From Texcoconibacillus texcoconensis (GTDB taxonomy: Bacteria; Bacillota; Bacilli; Bacillales; Salisediminibacteriaceae): a DNA stretch of 64,000 nt. Position 1 is the stretch's first letter; every line of letters starts with the position of its first letter. The notes beneath the pieces were generated by a model, which saw nothing but the letters and a program-made list of their open reading frames with translations, did no database searches and had not been told where the DNA came from. The position numbers were made by a program, and so were the translations under genes. Of this stretch, positions 27,857 through 36,806 are shown one piece after another. Location: assembly GCF_014202575.1 (NCBI RefSeq), contig NZ_JACHHB010000001.1:310001-374000 (forward strand), in the 5' to 3' direction.

Positions 27857-28636
27857 TCAATCATATCTCCGTTGGTGGCGTTTTGTTTCAATAAATTCCT
27901 CAACAGCTAGTAAATGTGCTTCTCGCTCCCAAAGTAAAGCACATTGTTTAGCTTCTCTTTTCATTTCTTCTCTTAACCCTTTAAATTGATTACTAGTTAG
28001 GATTTGCTGTTTATAACGGATAAGTGGTTCATATGATTGATTCAAAACCGGCTCTAACCATTCAAGAAGACCATCCCACTTCCCAGTAATATAATCAACA
28101 AAGCCAATTCTATTAGCTTGTTCACTGTCATAGATCACACCGCTCATCAACATTTGCATTGCTATGGAACTTTGAACCCTTCTTCTTAATAAAGCACCGC
28201 CACCCCACCCCGTTGTTAAATGGAGTTTTGCTTGGATAAACCCTAACTTCGTCTTTGGTTTTGCAACACGCCAATCACATGCTGTTGCAAGTTCAGCCCC
28301 ACCTCCAACCGCCGGACCATCTAAATACGCGACCGTAGGAAATGGCAATGTCGCAATTCGATAAATAACATCAGCCATTGGTATGAGCATTGTTTCTGCT
28401 TCTTCTTTTGTTGTTAGAGCGTGGAAAGCTTGCAAATCACCACCTGCACAAAAAGCACCACCTTCTCCACGAATGATTAACATTTTCGTTGAGTCGCTGT
28501 GTTCGATCTCTTTTAACGCTTCTTGAAAAGCTGTGATCAAAGACCAATTAACAGCGTTCTTACGCCTCGGTCGATTAAGTGACCAGACTAAGACTCCAGG
28601 TTGAACTTCTTCTTTAAGTAGGACCTTCATTCTCAT
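27857..28636 (-). CDS. Enoyl-CoA hydratase/isomerase family protein
   Basis: 259-aa crotonase-fold protein acting on an acyl-CoA. Oxyanion-hole and CoA motifs: LIIRGEGGAFCAGGDLQAFH and PTVAYLDGPAVGGGAELATA. In place of the usual catalytic Glu of the GGTQRL loop there is FIQAKLHLTTGWGGGALLRR, so it may be a hydrolase (3-hydroxyisobutyryl-CoA hydrolase-like) or an isomerase rather than a classical hydratase. The start among several clustered ATGs is uncertain (28636 or 28630; GAAGGAG lies just upstream). It is not part of the B. subtilis ylb order and stands alone after the rpmF terminator. Confidence 0.85.
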   Translation of the reverse strand: MRMKVLLKEEVQPGVLVWSLNRPRRKNAVNWSLITAFQEALKEIEHSDSTKMLIIRGEGGAFCAGGDLQAFHALTTKEEAETMLIPMADVIYRIATLPFPTVAYLDGPAVGGGAELATACDWRVAKPKTKLGFIQAKLHLTTGWGGGALLRRRVQSSIAMQMLMSGVIYDSEQANRIGFVDYITGKWDGLLEWLEPVLNQSYEPLIRYKQQILTSNQFKGLREEMKREAKQCALLWEREAHLLAVEEFIETKRHQRRYD

Positions 28637-28657
28637 CAAACTCCTTCAAAAAGCAAT

Positions 28658-28689
28658 AAAAAAAACAGGAAGGGGGGCGCTCCTTCCTG
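28658..28689 (-). terminator. Terminator after rpmF
   Basis: On the minus strand CAGGAAGG/CCTTCCTG with an 8-nt loop is followed by eight T. It closes the ylbN-rpmF unit. Confidence 0.85.
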
Positions 28690-28703
28690 CTGCACATAAG
28701 TCG

Positions 28704-28877
28704 TTATTTGCTCACGACTTCTTTTCCTTTATAACTACCACACTCTTTACATACGCGATGCGATAACTTCATTTCACCGCATTCTGGGCATTCAACCATA
28801 CCAGGTACAGTTAGCTTTTTGTGAGTACGACGCATATTTTTACGAGTTGTGGATGTTTTACGCTTTGGTACTGCCAT
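28704..28877 (-). CDS. rpmF: 50S ribosomal protein L32
   Basis: 57-aa ribosomal protein. Typical start [20 protein letters not shown], then a zinc ribbon with CPECG and CKECG, so this is the four-cysteine zinc-binding form. ATG at 28877 has AAGGAGGTG upstream; a longer in-frame start would add a non-native N terminus. It follows ylbN (DUF177), the standard pairing in bacteria. Confidence 0.98.
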   Translation of the reverse strand: MAVPKRKTSTTRKNMRRTHKKLTVPGMVECPECGEMKLSHRVCKECGSYKGKEVVSK

Positions 28878-28942
28878 TTGTCCCACCTCCTTAACGAAAG
28901 TTCCAGACAACGTCATGCCTATTTCAATGACTGATCGAAGCC

Positions 28943-29455
28943 TTACTTCTCTTCATCAAAAAATTTTTCTAATTCTTTTAGTCGAGGATCCACTTTTTGT
29001 TCTTGTTCTTCTTCGGTAATCAGTTCCCAACCATTACCGGATTGTGGTGCCTGCCCTTCATTGTCACCGCTAAAGATTTGTATCGGAATCTCTAGTAAAA
29101 TCCGTTCCTTAATGTACGGAAGTAAGTCAACGGTATTGTTGTCCAATTCATGAACATCATCTTCCTCATCATCGAAGGTGGCCCAATCATCTAACTTAAA
29201 TGTCTCACTAGCTTCGATCTCGAACGGAAACAACACATCATTCAATGTTCTAGAGCAAGGCAGCGTCATTTCTCCAATAATCGTCAGCATAAACGTGACC
29301 GAACGTTCCGAAAAAACAGCGTGACCCTTTACGTGAACAGTGGATATATCCCTAATTTGTTGGTCCATATCCATTAAACCAGAAACATCAACGGTCTCAT
29401 CTAAGGATAAACCCTTTTTTTTCAGCGTTTGTAACTGCTGTATCGACCATTTCAT
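28943..29455 (-). CDS. ylbN: YceD/DUF177 family protein (YlbN)
   Basis: 170-aa cytoplasmic acidic protein that precedes rpmF throughout bacteria. The core motif [25 protein letters not shown] contains the conserved Cys-Ser-Arg-(T/C)-L of the family, and the C-terminal region has [19 protein letters not shown]. The family is implicated in 23S rRNA or ribosome biogenesis; the exact role is unclear. ATG start with GAGGTG. It has a near-consensus sigma-A promoter 25 nt upstream. Confidence 0.93.
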   Translation of the reverse strand: MKWSIQQLQTLKKKGLSLDETVDVSGLMDMDQQIRDISTVHVKGHAVFSERSVTFMLTIIGEMTLPCSRTLNDVLFPFEIEASETFKLDDWATFDDEEDDVHELDNNTVDLLPYIKERILLEIPIQIFSGDNEGQAPQSGNGWELITEEEQEQKVDPRLKELEKFFDEEK

Positions 29456-29483
29456 TCATTTTTCACCTCAAGACAACAAATGT

Positions 29484-29512
29484 ATTATAGCTTTGCACAA
29501 GGCTTTTGTCAA
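29484..29512 (-). promoter_or_regulatory. Sigma-A promoter of ylbN-rpmF
   Basis: On the minus strand a perfect TTGACA (29507-29512) and a perfect TATAAT (29484-29489) are 17 nt apart. This is the strongest consensus promoter in the window, as expected for a ribosomal protein operon. Confidence 0.9.
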
Positions 29513-29661
29513 TATGATTCCTAAATAAGCGCCCTTTCAAAGGACGATAAATTTAAACTTTTTATAGCATAACAAAAATGATCCCAAATGCCAAAATTAA
29601 TTTCAACCTATTATTCATATATCAATCGTAGCTTCGGCACAAATCGTATTTTCTATACAAT

Positions 29662-29690
29662 TTGCAGATCTTTCTTTCACTATCTATAAT
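29662..29690 (+). promoter_or_regulatory. Sigma-A promoter of ylbM
   Basis: TTGCAG (29662-29667), 17 nt, TATAAT (29685-29690). It lies 43 nt before the ylbM ATG and is divergent from the ylbN promoter. Confidence 0.7.
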
Positions 29691-29732
29691 AAAAATGAAA
29701 CATGTCACATTTAGTTAGGAGAGGCGAGCGAA

Positions 29733-30977
29733 ATGAAAGCTGCTGGTATCATCGTAGAATATAACCCATTCCACTATGGGCATCTTCATCATTTAAATGA
29801 AACAAAACGTCAATCGAAATCAAACGTTATTGTTGCTGTCATGAGTGGGCCATTTTTACAACGAGGGGAGCCTGCACTCGTTGACAAATGGACACGAACA
29901 AAAATTGCTTTAACACAAGGTGTTGACATTGTTGTTGAATTACCTTATGCTTTTGCAACGCAAAAAGCTGAAACTTTCGCCACAGGAGCAGTTGCGCTCT
30001 TAAATGAGTTAAAAGTCAATACAATTTGTTTCGGGAGTGAATCTGGTGATATTTCCGCATTCGAAGAGATGGTCGAACGCCGCCGCATTCATGAAGACAC
30101 CTTCAACACCGTTGTAAAGGAAACCGTAGCCCTAGGCAAAAGTTACCCACAAGCGATTGCTGCAGCATGGCAAGCAATCTCACAATCATCAACGCCGATT
30201 GATTTAACAAAACCTAATAATATTTTAGGCTACCATTATGTTGAGGCGATTCATCATTTGCAATCCGAAATGCTCGCTATGACAATCCAACGACGTGGAG
30301 CTGACTATCACGATCAAACAATTGCCGACCATCACTTTGCAAGTGCAACAAGCATTCGAAACACACTTTTTCATAATGAAGAGGATAATCTTTTTGAGAA
30401 GCTCAATCAAGTGATGCCAGCCGGATCACTTCACTACATTAACCAATACCGAGAACTTTACGGTTTATGGCACCATTGGGATGATTACTATCCACTTTTA
30501 AAATATAAACTCATGACAACCGCTACCGACCAGTTAAAAGATATATACGAGTGTGAAGAAGGACTCGAACATCGACTCGTTCAAAGCGATCAATCAAGCT
30601 CCTCATTCACCGGTTTTATTGACGATGTAAACACGAAAAGATACACAAAAACGCGTTTACAAAGGTTGTTTGCCCATATTATTACAAACGCAGGCAAAAA
30701 GGTCATGAAAAAAGCTGATCCATCTAATCCGCCCTACATCCGTTTATTAGGAATGTCCAAACAAGGACAACAATACATATCAACCATTAAAAAGCAAGTG
30801 AATATCCCACTTGTGACCAATACACCTTCTTTTTCTCACCCATTACTCGACTTAGACTTAACAGCACAACACGTATATCGTTGGCCAGCCTTTATCGTAA
30901 ATTCACAACACGCTCCGAATGACGAACATAAAAGATACCCTCTACGATACGATGAAAAGACAGGTACTTTTCAATAA
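29733..30977 (+). CDS. tmcAL: tRNA(Met) cytidine acetate ligase TmcAL (YlbM)
   Basis: 414-aa nucleotidyltransferase-fold enzyme that in B. subtilis makes N4-acetylcytidine at the elongator tRNA-Met wobble position using acetate and ATP. The HxGH-type motif is at the N terminus (IVEYNPFHYGHLHHLNETKR), followed by VAVMSGPFLQRGEPALVDKW and ELPYAFATQKAETFATGAVA. The latter half includes MLAMTIQRRGADYHD and SATSIRNTLF. ATG with GGAGAGG upstream. Full-length; its last codons form half of a terminator stem. Confidence 0.93.
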   Translation: MKAAGIIVEYNPFHYGHLHHLNETKRQSKSNVIVAVMSGPFLQRGEPALVDKWTRTKIALTQGVDIVVELPYAFATQKAETFATGAVALLNELKVNTICFGSESGDISAFEEMVERRRIHEDTFNTVVKETVALGKSYPQAIAAAWQAISQSSTPIDLTKPNNILGYHYVEAIHHLQSEMLAMTIQRRGADYHDQTIADHHFASATSIRNTLFHNEEDNLFEKLNQVMPAGSLHYINQYRELYGLWHHWDDYYPLLKYKLMTTATDQLKDIYECEEGLEHRLVQSDQSSSSFTGFIDDVNTKRYTKTRLQRLFAHIITNAGKKVMKKADPSNPPYIRLLGMSKQGQQYISTIKKQVNIPLVTNTPSFSHPLLDLDLTAQHVYRWPAFIVNSQHAPNDEHKRYPLRYDEKTGTFQ

Positions 30978-30988
30978 GTACCTGTCTT
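30957..30988. terminator. Bidirectional terminator between ylbM and ylbL
   Basis: Arms AAGACAGGTACTT / AAGTACCTGTCTT enclose a 6-nt loop. The 5' arm is within the last ylbM codons, and the loop region includes the TAA. Convergent ylbL ends 16 nt further on. Confidence 0.75.
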
Positions 30989-31003
30989 AAGTATCATCTT
31001 CAT

Positions 31004-32062
31004 TTATGGAAGAGCATCTAAATACTCTAGCGCATCTTCAAAGGTATTTACTGGGACGATATCCATGTCACTATCAATCTCCTCAGCCGTCTTCTTGGCA
31101 ACTTCATAATTTGAATATTGAGCGCCAAATTCAGCTGGCGCAAAGAAAGCATCGGCTCCTGACTGTTCAGACGCTAGCACTTTTTGATGAACGCCACCTA
31201 TGCGTCCGACAGTTCCTTCTTCATTAATAGAACCTGTTCCTGCAATATCATACCCTTTTGTTATATCTTCATCACTTAGCTGGTTCATGATCTCTAAAGT
31301 AAACATAAGACCAGCAGAAGGCCCTCCGATCTTGTCTGTATCAATCGAAACATCAGGGTCTTGAATTAAATCTCTATCCGTCATAGGATTTGCTATGCCA
31401 ATTCCTGCATTCTCCCCTTCAGGGTCGATCTCTTCTGGAAATGGAGAAACAGAGACCTCAACTGTTTTCTCTTCTTCATCATCTCTAATAATTGTTAGCT
31501 CTAAATCATCACCGGCTTCAAATTGTGAAAGTCGATCGAGAAATGTTTCAACGTCTAATGTTTCTTCTCCCTCGACTGCAACAATTAAATCTCCGAGCTC
31601 TAATGCGTTTTCAGCAGACATCCCTTTAATTATAGACGTCACCAATATACCATTATTCTCAAAGTAAACTTCTTTTCCCATATAGTCGTAAGCAACGAGA
31701 ACAGCTGTCTCTTGCGAACTAGACATGACCATCATTTGACGGTGATGATATTCCTCATCCGATTCGCCTTCTGGACGAACTTCCGTTTCATGAACAAGCT
31801 CTCGTTGATCACTTAAAAGTGCCCAGACGTAATTCACGATATTTGCTTGCCCCATCCGAACTGTCGTCAACATAAAAGACCCTTCATAAGGGTGACCTCC
31901 TGCGACTTCAATCACTTCATCTAACTTTTTCGGTTCGCCCGGAAGTGTAAAATAATATGGAAGTTGATAAAAATTCACAAAAAATACAATCGCCAACACG
32001 ACAATCCAACGTACTAAGAAGTTCCTTTTAACCTTCGTTCTGCTATGCTTGCTCGTTTCCAT
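31004..32062 (-). CDS. ylbL: PDZ-Lon type membrane serine protease (YlbL/SepM family)
   Basis: 352-aa membrane-anchored protease. One N-terminal transmembrane helix (FLVRWIVVLAIVFFVNFYQL), a long extracellular segment, a PDZ domain (~residues 115-200, YFENNGILVTSIIKGMSAEN) and a C-terminal Lon S16-type proteolytic domain. The catalytic Ser lies in GGPSAGLMFTLEIMNQL and the Lys in GVHQKVLASEQSGADAFFAP. In streptococci the homologue SepM trims a competence peptide; in B. subtilis YlbL acts on the cell-division inhibitor YneA. ATG at 32062 has GGAG 7 nt upstream and overlaps ylbK by 20 nt. Confidence 0.92.
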   Translation of the reverse strand: METSKHSRTKVKRNFLVRWIVVLAIVFFVNFYQLPYYFTLPGEPKKLDEVIEVAGGHPYEGSFMLTTVRMGQANIVNYVWALLSDQRELVHETEVRPEGESDEEYHHRQMMVMSSSQETAVLVAYDYMGKEVYFENNGILVTSIIKGMSAENALELGDLIVAVEGEETLDVETFLDRLSQFEAGDDLELTIIRDDEEEKTVEVSVSPFPEEIDPEGENAGIGIANPMTDRDLIQDPDVSIDTDKIGGPSAGLMFTLEIMNQLSDEDITKGYDIAGTGSINEEGTVGRIGGVHQKVLASEQSGADAFFAPAEFGAQYSNYEVAKKTAEEIDSDMDIVPVNTFEDALEYLDALP

Positions 32063-32849
32063 CTTGCTTCTCCTTCCATGTCTCAAGCTGATTTTTCACA
32101 AGAGGAAGCTGATCACGCATCGCTTGCTCTCCTTGTCGAATAATTTCATGAACATGTTGAAATGATGTCGACTTAAAATGGGAGACGAGTGGTTGAATCA
32201 TACAATCAGCTGCAATATGGCGGTCACTGACAAGTTCACGCTCCATAATATCCATACTTTGCATGATCACATCATAGATCGACAAAATTTCCGGATCTGT
32301 ATCAAAATACGAAACATCTACGCCGATCGTATAAGCTGCACCCATATCACGAACGACTGATACAGGCACGCGATCAATGACCCCCCCGTCTACATAAAGT
32401 TCGCCATCGATTTGGTGGGGGACAAATATCCCAGGAATCGCAATACTTGCCCTGACCGCTTCAGCTATATCTCCTTCTCGAAAAACTGTACGTTTTCCGT
32501 TGCGAAGGTTTGTAGCCACGATAGCCATTTTTCTAGGTAAGTCTTCAATGTTTTTACCACGAACGAGCATTTTTGTAAACGTTCGTGCTTTTTCTCCTTT
32601 AATGAGCCCCATTTTAGGTACGGTAAAGTCCATAAAATATTTCCGGCGAAACTGGAACGCCATTTTCTCTAAAATACTGGGGGAATAACCTGCACCATAT
32701 AGCGAACCTACAAGGGCCCCCATACTACTGCCCGCAATAAAATCAACCGGTATCCCTTCTTCTTCCAACACCTTCAATACTCCGATATGTGCAAAACCTC
32801 TTGAACCACCTGAACCTAGTGCCAATCCTATTTTTGGATAGCCTGACAT
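32043..32849 (-). CDS. ylbK: Patatin-like phospholipase (YlbK)
   Basis: 268-aa predicted lipid acyl hydrolase. The oxyanion-hole motif is LALGSGGSRGFAHIGVLKVL, the nucleophile elbow GxSxG is AGSSMGALVGSLYG, and the catalytic Asp is in YVDGGVIDRVPVS (DGG). No signal peptide or membrane helix, so cytoplasmic, in the RssA/YchK-like subgroup. Physiological substrate is unknown. First gene of a coupled pair with ylbL. Confidence 0.9.
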   Translation of the reverse strand: MSGYPKIGLALGSGGSRGFAHIGVLKVLEEEGIPVDFIAGSSMGALVGSLYGAGYSPSILEKMAFQFRRKYFMDFTVPKMGLIKGEKARTFTKMLVRGKNIEDLPRKMAIVATNLRNGKRTVFREGDIAEAVRASIAIPGIFVPHQIDGELYVDGGVIDRVPVSVVRDMGAAYTIGVDVSYFDTDPEILSIYDVIMQSMDIMERELVSDRHIAADCMIQPLVSHFKSTSFQHVHEIIRQGEQAMRDQLPLVKNQLETWKEKQDGNEQA

Positions 32850-32956
32850 GAAAATGGAACACTTCCCCTCTTTAGAAAAAATGATTCTAAGCTCGTGATT
32901 CTTACGTATATTGGTAATGGGACAGGTTTATTCGTTAAAAAGGAGGATCACATTGC

Positions 32957-34186
32957 TTGAACTTCATGCACCTTAAAACATTGACCCTTTCAATGACAGC
33001 AACATCATTAGCAATAGCGCTAATATCTTTTCCGAAAGAAGCGTATAACGCATCTGTTCGTGGTTTAACGATGTGGTGGGAAGTTGTGTTCCCTTCCCTT
33101 TTACCGTTTTTTATCGTTTCCGAACTATTGATTAGCTTTGGCGTCGTGACATTTCTCGGAGCACTTCTTGAACCCATTATGCGCCCACTTTTCCGGGTCC
33201 CTGGCACTGGCGGCTTTGTATGGGCAATGGGTATGGCATCGGGGTTCCCCGCTGGTGCCAAATTAACCGTCCGACTTCGACAAGAGGGAAAGCTTTCGAA
33301 AACAGAGGCTGAACGTTTAGTAACTTTCACGAATGCATCCAATCCCTTATTTATTTTCGGGGCAATTTCTGTTGGCTTTTTTCACGATCCTAAACTCGGT
33401 TTTCTTCTGGCTGCTTGCCATTATGGGGGGAACCTATGCGTCGGCCTTATTATGCGCTTTCATGGTTCTACAGATATAGAACAAGGCAAAGAAGGTCAAC
33501 AAAAACACACCGGATCTTTAAGGCGAGCGTTTCAACAAATGCATGAAGATCGCCTCAAAGACGGCAGGCCGATCGGAAAAGTACTTGGTGATGGCATAAA
33601 TAGCTCTGTCAAGACACTCCTTATGATCGGCGGTTTTATCATTTTATTTTCCGTTTTGAATGAAATGCTTCAACTCATTCAAATACAAGCACTATTTGCA
33701 AGTTTATTTGCGATCGTGCTCAGTGCTATGCAAATTTCGAACGAACTCAGCCCTGCGTTAATTTCTGGTTTATTTGAAATTACACTTGGAAGCCAAATCG
33801 CTAGTGAGACGAACAATACTTCTATATTCCATCAAGTCATTATCACTAGTTTCATTATCGGTTTTTCCGGATTTAGTGTCCAAGCTCAAGTTGCAAGCAT
33901 ATTATCTGAAAGTGACATTCAATTTCGCCCTTACTTCTTTGCAAGAATCTTACATGGGTTCATTGCAAGCCTTTTAGCTGTGCTACTTTACCATCCACTG
34001 TACACATTGCGTGGGGATGTAACCGCAGCAACCTTCGCAACCGAAAATGCAATGAATGGTTTCATTTATGTATATCATTGGCTTTTACAATATGGACATA
34101 TATTAACAACATTCACACTCGTTATTTGGGTGATTTTGTTTGCGAAAAAGTATCAAGATCGTGGGGAGGTTCATACCAGAAAATAA
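32957..34186 (+). CDS. ylbJ: Sporulation integral membrane protein YlbJ
   Basis: 409-aa polytopic protein with around eight to ten hydrophobic helices and two Gate-type nucleoside-recognition-like halves (WWEVVFPSLLPFFIVSELLI, GTGGFVWAMGMASGFPAGAK, and INSSVKTLLMIGGFIILFSV, FSGFSVQAQVASIL). In B. subtilis ylbJ belongs to the sigma-E regulon and is needed for heat-resistant spores; transport activity is suspected but unproven. Start is TTG, 10 nt after AGGAGG; an ATG nine bases later is possible. Divergent from ylbK and convergent with coaD, leaving only 19 nt without a clear terminator. Confidence 0.93.
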   Translation: MNFMHLKTLTLSMTATSLAIALISFPKEAYNASVRGLTMWWEVVFPSLLPFFIVSELLISFGVVTFLGALLEPIMRPLFRVPGTGGFVWAMGMASGFPAGAKLTVRLRQEGKLSKTEAERLVTFTNASNPLFIFGAISVGFFHDPKLGFLLAACHYGGNLCVGLIMRFHGSTDIEQGKEGQQKHTGSLRRAFQQMHEDRLKDGRPIGKVLGDGINSSVKTLLMIGGFIILFSVLNEMLQLIQIQALFASLFAIVLSAMQISNELSPALISGLFEITLGSQIASETNNTSIFHQVIITSFIIGFSGFSVQAQVASILSESDIQFRPYFFARILHGFIASLLAVLLYHPLYTLRGDVTAATFATENAMNGFIYVYHWLLQYGHILTTFTLVIWVILFAKKYQDRGEVHTRK

Positions 34187-34205
34187 TTCTCCCCCTCTCT
34201 ACTTT

Positions 34206-35254
<1,049 letters not shown>

Positions 35255-35346
35255 AAAACGACACCTCAATTCGTGTATTGATCTCTCCTATACTACCACA
35301 AATCAAATCTAACCGAAACGCAAGGCGAGTTGTAATTTTCTGAATA

Positions 35347-35418
35347 TTATTTTCTTTGAGTTTGACGTATAATATTTTGTCTCTCGTCGATAATATAGAT
35401 AGCAGCATGATCCATCAT
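35347..35418 (-). CDS. Candidate micro-ORF 2 in the rsmD leader
   Basis: A 23-codon frame that begins with two consecutive ATG codons (MMDHAAIYIIDERQ...) and ends with TAA at 35347-35349. Its ATG overlaps the TGA of micro-ORF 1 (ATGA), the usual geometry for coupled translation. It has no good Shine-Dalgarno sequence of its own. I know no homologue. The peptide is mixed hydrophobic then basic. Confidence 0.3.
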   Translation of the reverse strand: MMDHAAIYIIDERQNIIRQTQRK

Positions 35419-35486
35419 GTTGCTGACAACCGCGGAGAAGGCTTACGTTTCCCCATAAGTTCTTCCTCCGGTTTCTCCTCTCCCAT
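35415..35486 (-). CDS. Candidate micro-ORF 1 in the rsmD leader
   Basis: A 23-codon frame (MGEEKPEEEL..., ending SPRLSAT then TGA). An internal in-frame ATG at 35456 (MGKRKPSPRLSAT, 13 aa) is preceded at 7 nt by GGAGGA, a strong ribosome binding site, so the shorter form is the more likely product. It is coupled to micro-ORF 2. No homologue is recognised and codon evidence is too short to judge. Confidence 0.3.
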   Translation of the reverse strand: MGEEKPEEELMGKRKPSPRLSAT

Positions 35487-35529
35487 AGCCTACGCAAATG
35501 AAGCATAAAGTTTTGTTTGCCATGAGGCA

Positions 35530-35560
35530 GGGGCTGACGTTGTTCGTCAGCCCCTTTTCT
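35530..35560 (+). terminator. Plus-strand terminator-like hairpin in the rsmD-ylbG gap
   Basis: GGGGCTGAC/GTCAGCCCC with a 7-nt loop is followed by TTTTCT on the plus strand only. No plus-strand gene precedes it, so it could end an antisense or small RNA across the rsmD leader. Confidence 0.45.
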
Positions 35561-35591
35561 ATATCACATCGACGCTTAATAGTGAATAAAA

Positions 35592-35674
35592 AAGCTGATC
35601 CTCCCCCTTTACTTTCATCACACCTAGTAAAATTACTAGTCAGAATGAAAGTTACACTCGGAGAGAATCAGCTT
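35592..35674 (-). repeat. Nested palindrome, possible terminator of ylbFG or MITE-like element
   Basis: Three concentric inverted repeats share one centre: AAGCTGAT/ATCAGCTT (outer), ACTTTCAT/ATGAAAGT (middle) and CTAGTAA/TTACTAG (inner), spanning 83 bp. On the minus strand the outer arm runs into TTTTTT, so it could end the ylbF-ylbG transcript. The regular nesting also fits a small mobile palindromic element. Confidence 0.5.
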
Positions 35675-35706
35675 GCTTTTCATTTAGGAAAGTATTAAAT
35701 TTGAAT

Positions 35707-35865
35707 TGGTCGCTCGTGAGCTAGGCGTTTCGCTTTTCTGTCTAGCTGTAACGCCTACGAGCTCGAGGTTGCTTCAGTTCGTTAATGAAAGCCAAAAAGC
35801 GGCTTTCTTTTACCGAACTTCCAGCACTGGTCGCTCGTGAGCTAGGCGTTTCGCTTTTCTGTCTA
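35707..35865. repeat. Long imperfect palindrome with 38-bp direct repeats
   Basis: A 38-bp sequence beginning TGGTCGCTCGTGAGCTAGGC occurs twice, at 35707-35744 and 35828-35865, identical. Between them, ACGCCTACGAGCTC (35751-35764) is an imperfect complement of the repeat's GAGCTAGGCGT, and an inner stem AAAGCC/GGCTTT lies at about 35788-35810. From memory similar elements are dispersed in intergenic regions of many Bacillaceae. The last bases of the second copy supply the ylbG stop codon. Confidence 0.65.
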
Positions 35866-36141
35866 TATTCCCATTTTATAATCGTACTCTTTCGCTTTAT
35901 CCGGCTTCGCATCTTGATATTCAGTATTGACCCACGGCCGCATTGACATTTGTACTTCTTTAACAAAATGGAGAGATGATATCTTTTCCATCGTTGTTTC
36001 AACTTCATCTTGCTCACAATATAGGATGACGTATTTCATACGTCTTGAAACATAATGAATGTTTCCAAAACGCCGAAGTTGCTTCACCTGTTTTAAAGAC
36101 TTGATCCATACGGCTATTCCTACGCGATCTCCGATCATCAC
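35863..36141 (-). CDS. ylbG: YlbG family protein (DUF2129)
   Basis: 92-aa small cytoplasmic protein of unknown function, conserved in Bacilli next to ylbF. Recognisable segments: DRVGIAVWIKSLKQVKQLRR, NIHYVSRRMKYVILYCEQDE and VKEVQMSMRPWVNTEY, with Lys/Asp-rich C terminus. Two adjacent ATG codons make the start uncertain by one residue. Its TAG stop is formed from the edge of the adjoining repeat, so the C-terminal tail may have been altered by repeat insertion. Confidence 0.9.
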   Translation of the reverse strand: MMIGDRVGIAVWIKSLKQVKQLRRFGNIHYVSRRMKYVILYCEQDEVETTMEKISSLHFVKEVQMSMRPWVNTEYQDAKPDKAKEYDYKMGI

Positions 36142-36221
36142 AGCTACTCCTTTTTACAAGCTTGCTTTTTTACAGTCTAGCATCTGTTATGACTACGCGC
36201 AACTGAAGTCAAAGACCCAAA

Positions 36222-36662
36222 TTATGAACAACCACAACTTCCACCGCTACCACAGCCGCCGCTACAGCCTGCTTGATCAAAGAATGGATTTCCAGTTGGA
36301 ACTTTAATAAATGGTGACACAGCATACGCAATTTTTTGACTGATATCCGTCAATAACTCGTCCAATTCTTTTTCAGCACGCTTAAATTCTGCCACTAATG
36401 GGTAAGTATCAAGTTCTCTTTTTTTCTCTCGAACTTCTTTACTTATCGAATCAAAATCTGGGTGGTATTTCCCAAAGCGTTGAACCTCTTCGTACTTTTC
36501 CTTTAACGTTTGAAACTGAGCGATTTTTTCCATCACTTGTTTATCATCACGAAGATTAGCTTTCGCCTGTTTATATTCATCAAATACGTCTGATGACGTA
36601 ACCATATCCGCTATGTTGTTGGCTTGTTCTACAACATCAATTTGCGTGGCGGTTGTATCCAT
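36222..36662 (-). CDS. ylbF: YlbF/RicF family regulator
   Basis: 146-aa helical protein of the Com_YlbF family. In B. subtilis YlbF, YmcA and YaaT form the RicAFT complex, which binds iron-sulfur clusters and promotes RNase Y-dependent mRNA maturation, competence, biofilm and sporulation. The conserved centre is KYEEVQRFGKYHPDFDSISK, and the tail IKVPTGNPFFDQAGCSGGCG continues to a cluster of five cysteines that matches the cluster-binding C terminus. ATG start. Neighbour of ylbG as in B. subtilis. Confidence 0.93.
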   Translation of the reverse strand: MDTTATQIDVVEQANNIADMVTSSDVFDEYKQAKANLRDDKQVMEKIAQFQTLKEKYEEVQRFGKYHPDFDSISKEVREKKRELDTYPLVAEFKRAEKELDELLTDISQKIAYAVSPFIKVPTGNPFFDQAGCSGGCGSGGSCGCS

Positions 36663-36806
36663 AATAACACCTCCAACCGCAGTATAACATGCACATGATA
36701 AGAAGGCGAATGTGTTGTTAACATCTATCGCTCTTAACTAATCAAATCAATTTCATAATAGATGATGTAACGATCATTTCCGAACATCGATTGTGATTTT
36801 CACTGC

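Larger units (their letters stand above)
35281..35520 (-). ncRNA. ylbH (rsmD) leader region, structured
   Basis: The 240 nt upstream of rsmD on the minus strand contain nested stems: AACCGGAG...CTCCGCGGTT (35428-35471 region) around CTTA/TAAG, and AGCAACATGAT/ATCATGCTGCT (35401-35424). A conserved RNA called the ylbH leader (Rfam family of that name, recalled from memory) is described at this position in B. subtilis relatives. The segment also holds two overlapping micro-ORFs, so it may be a coding leader rather than a pure RNA element. Confidence 0.45.

Noticed and set aside
35498-35698. 66-codon plus-strand frame through the nested palindrome
   Set aside because: It reads through a terminator and the palindromic element. 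The peptide resembles nothing I know, and the start lacks a ribosome binding site.
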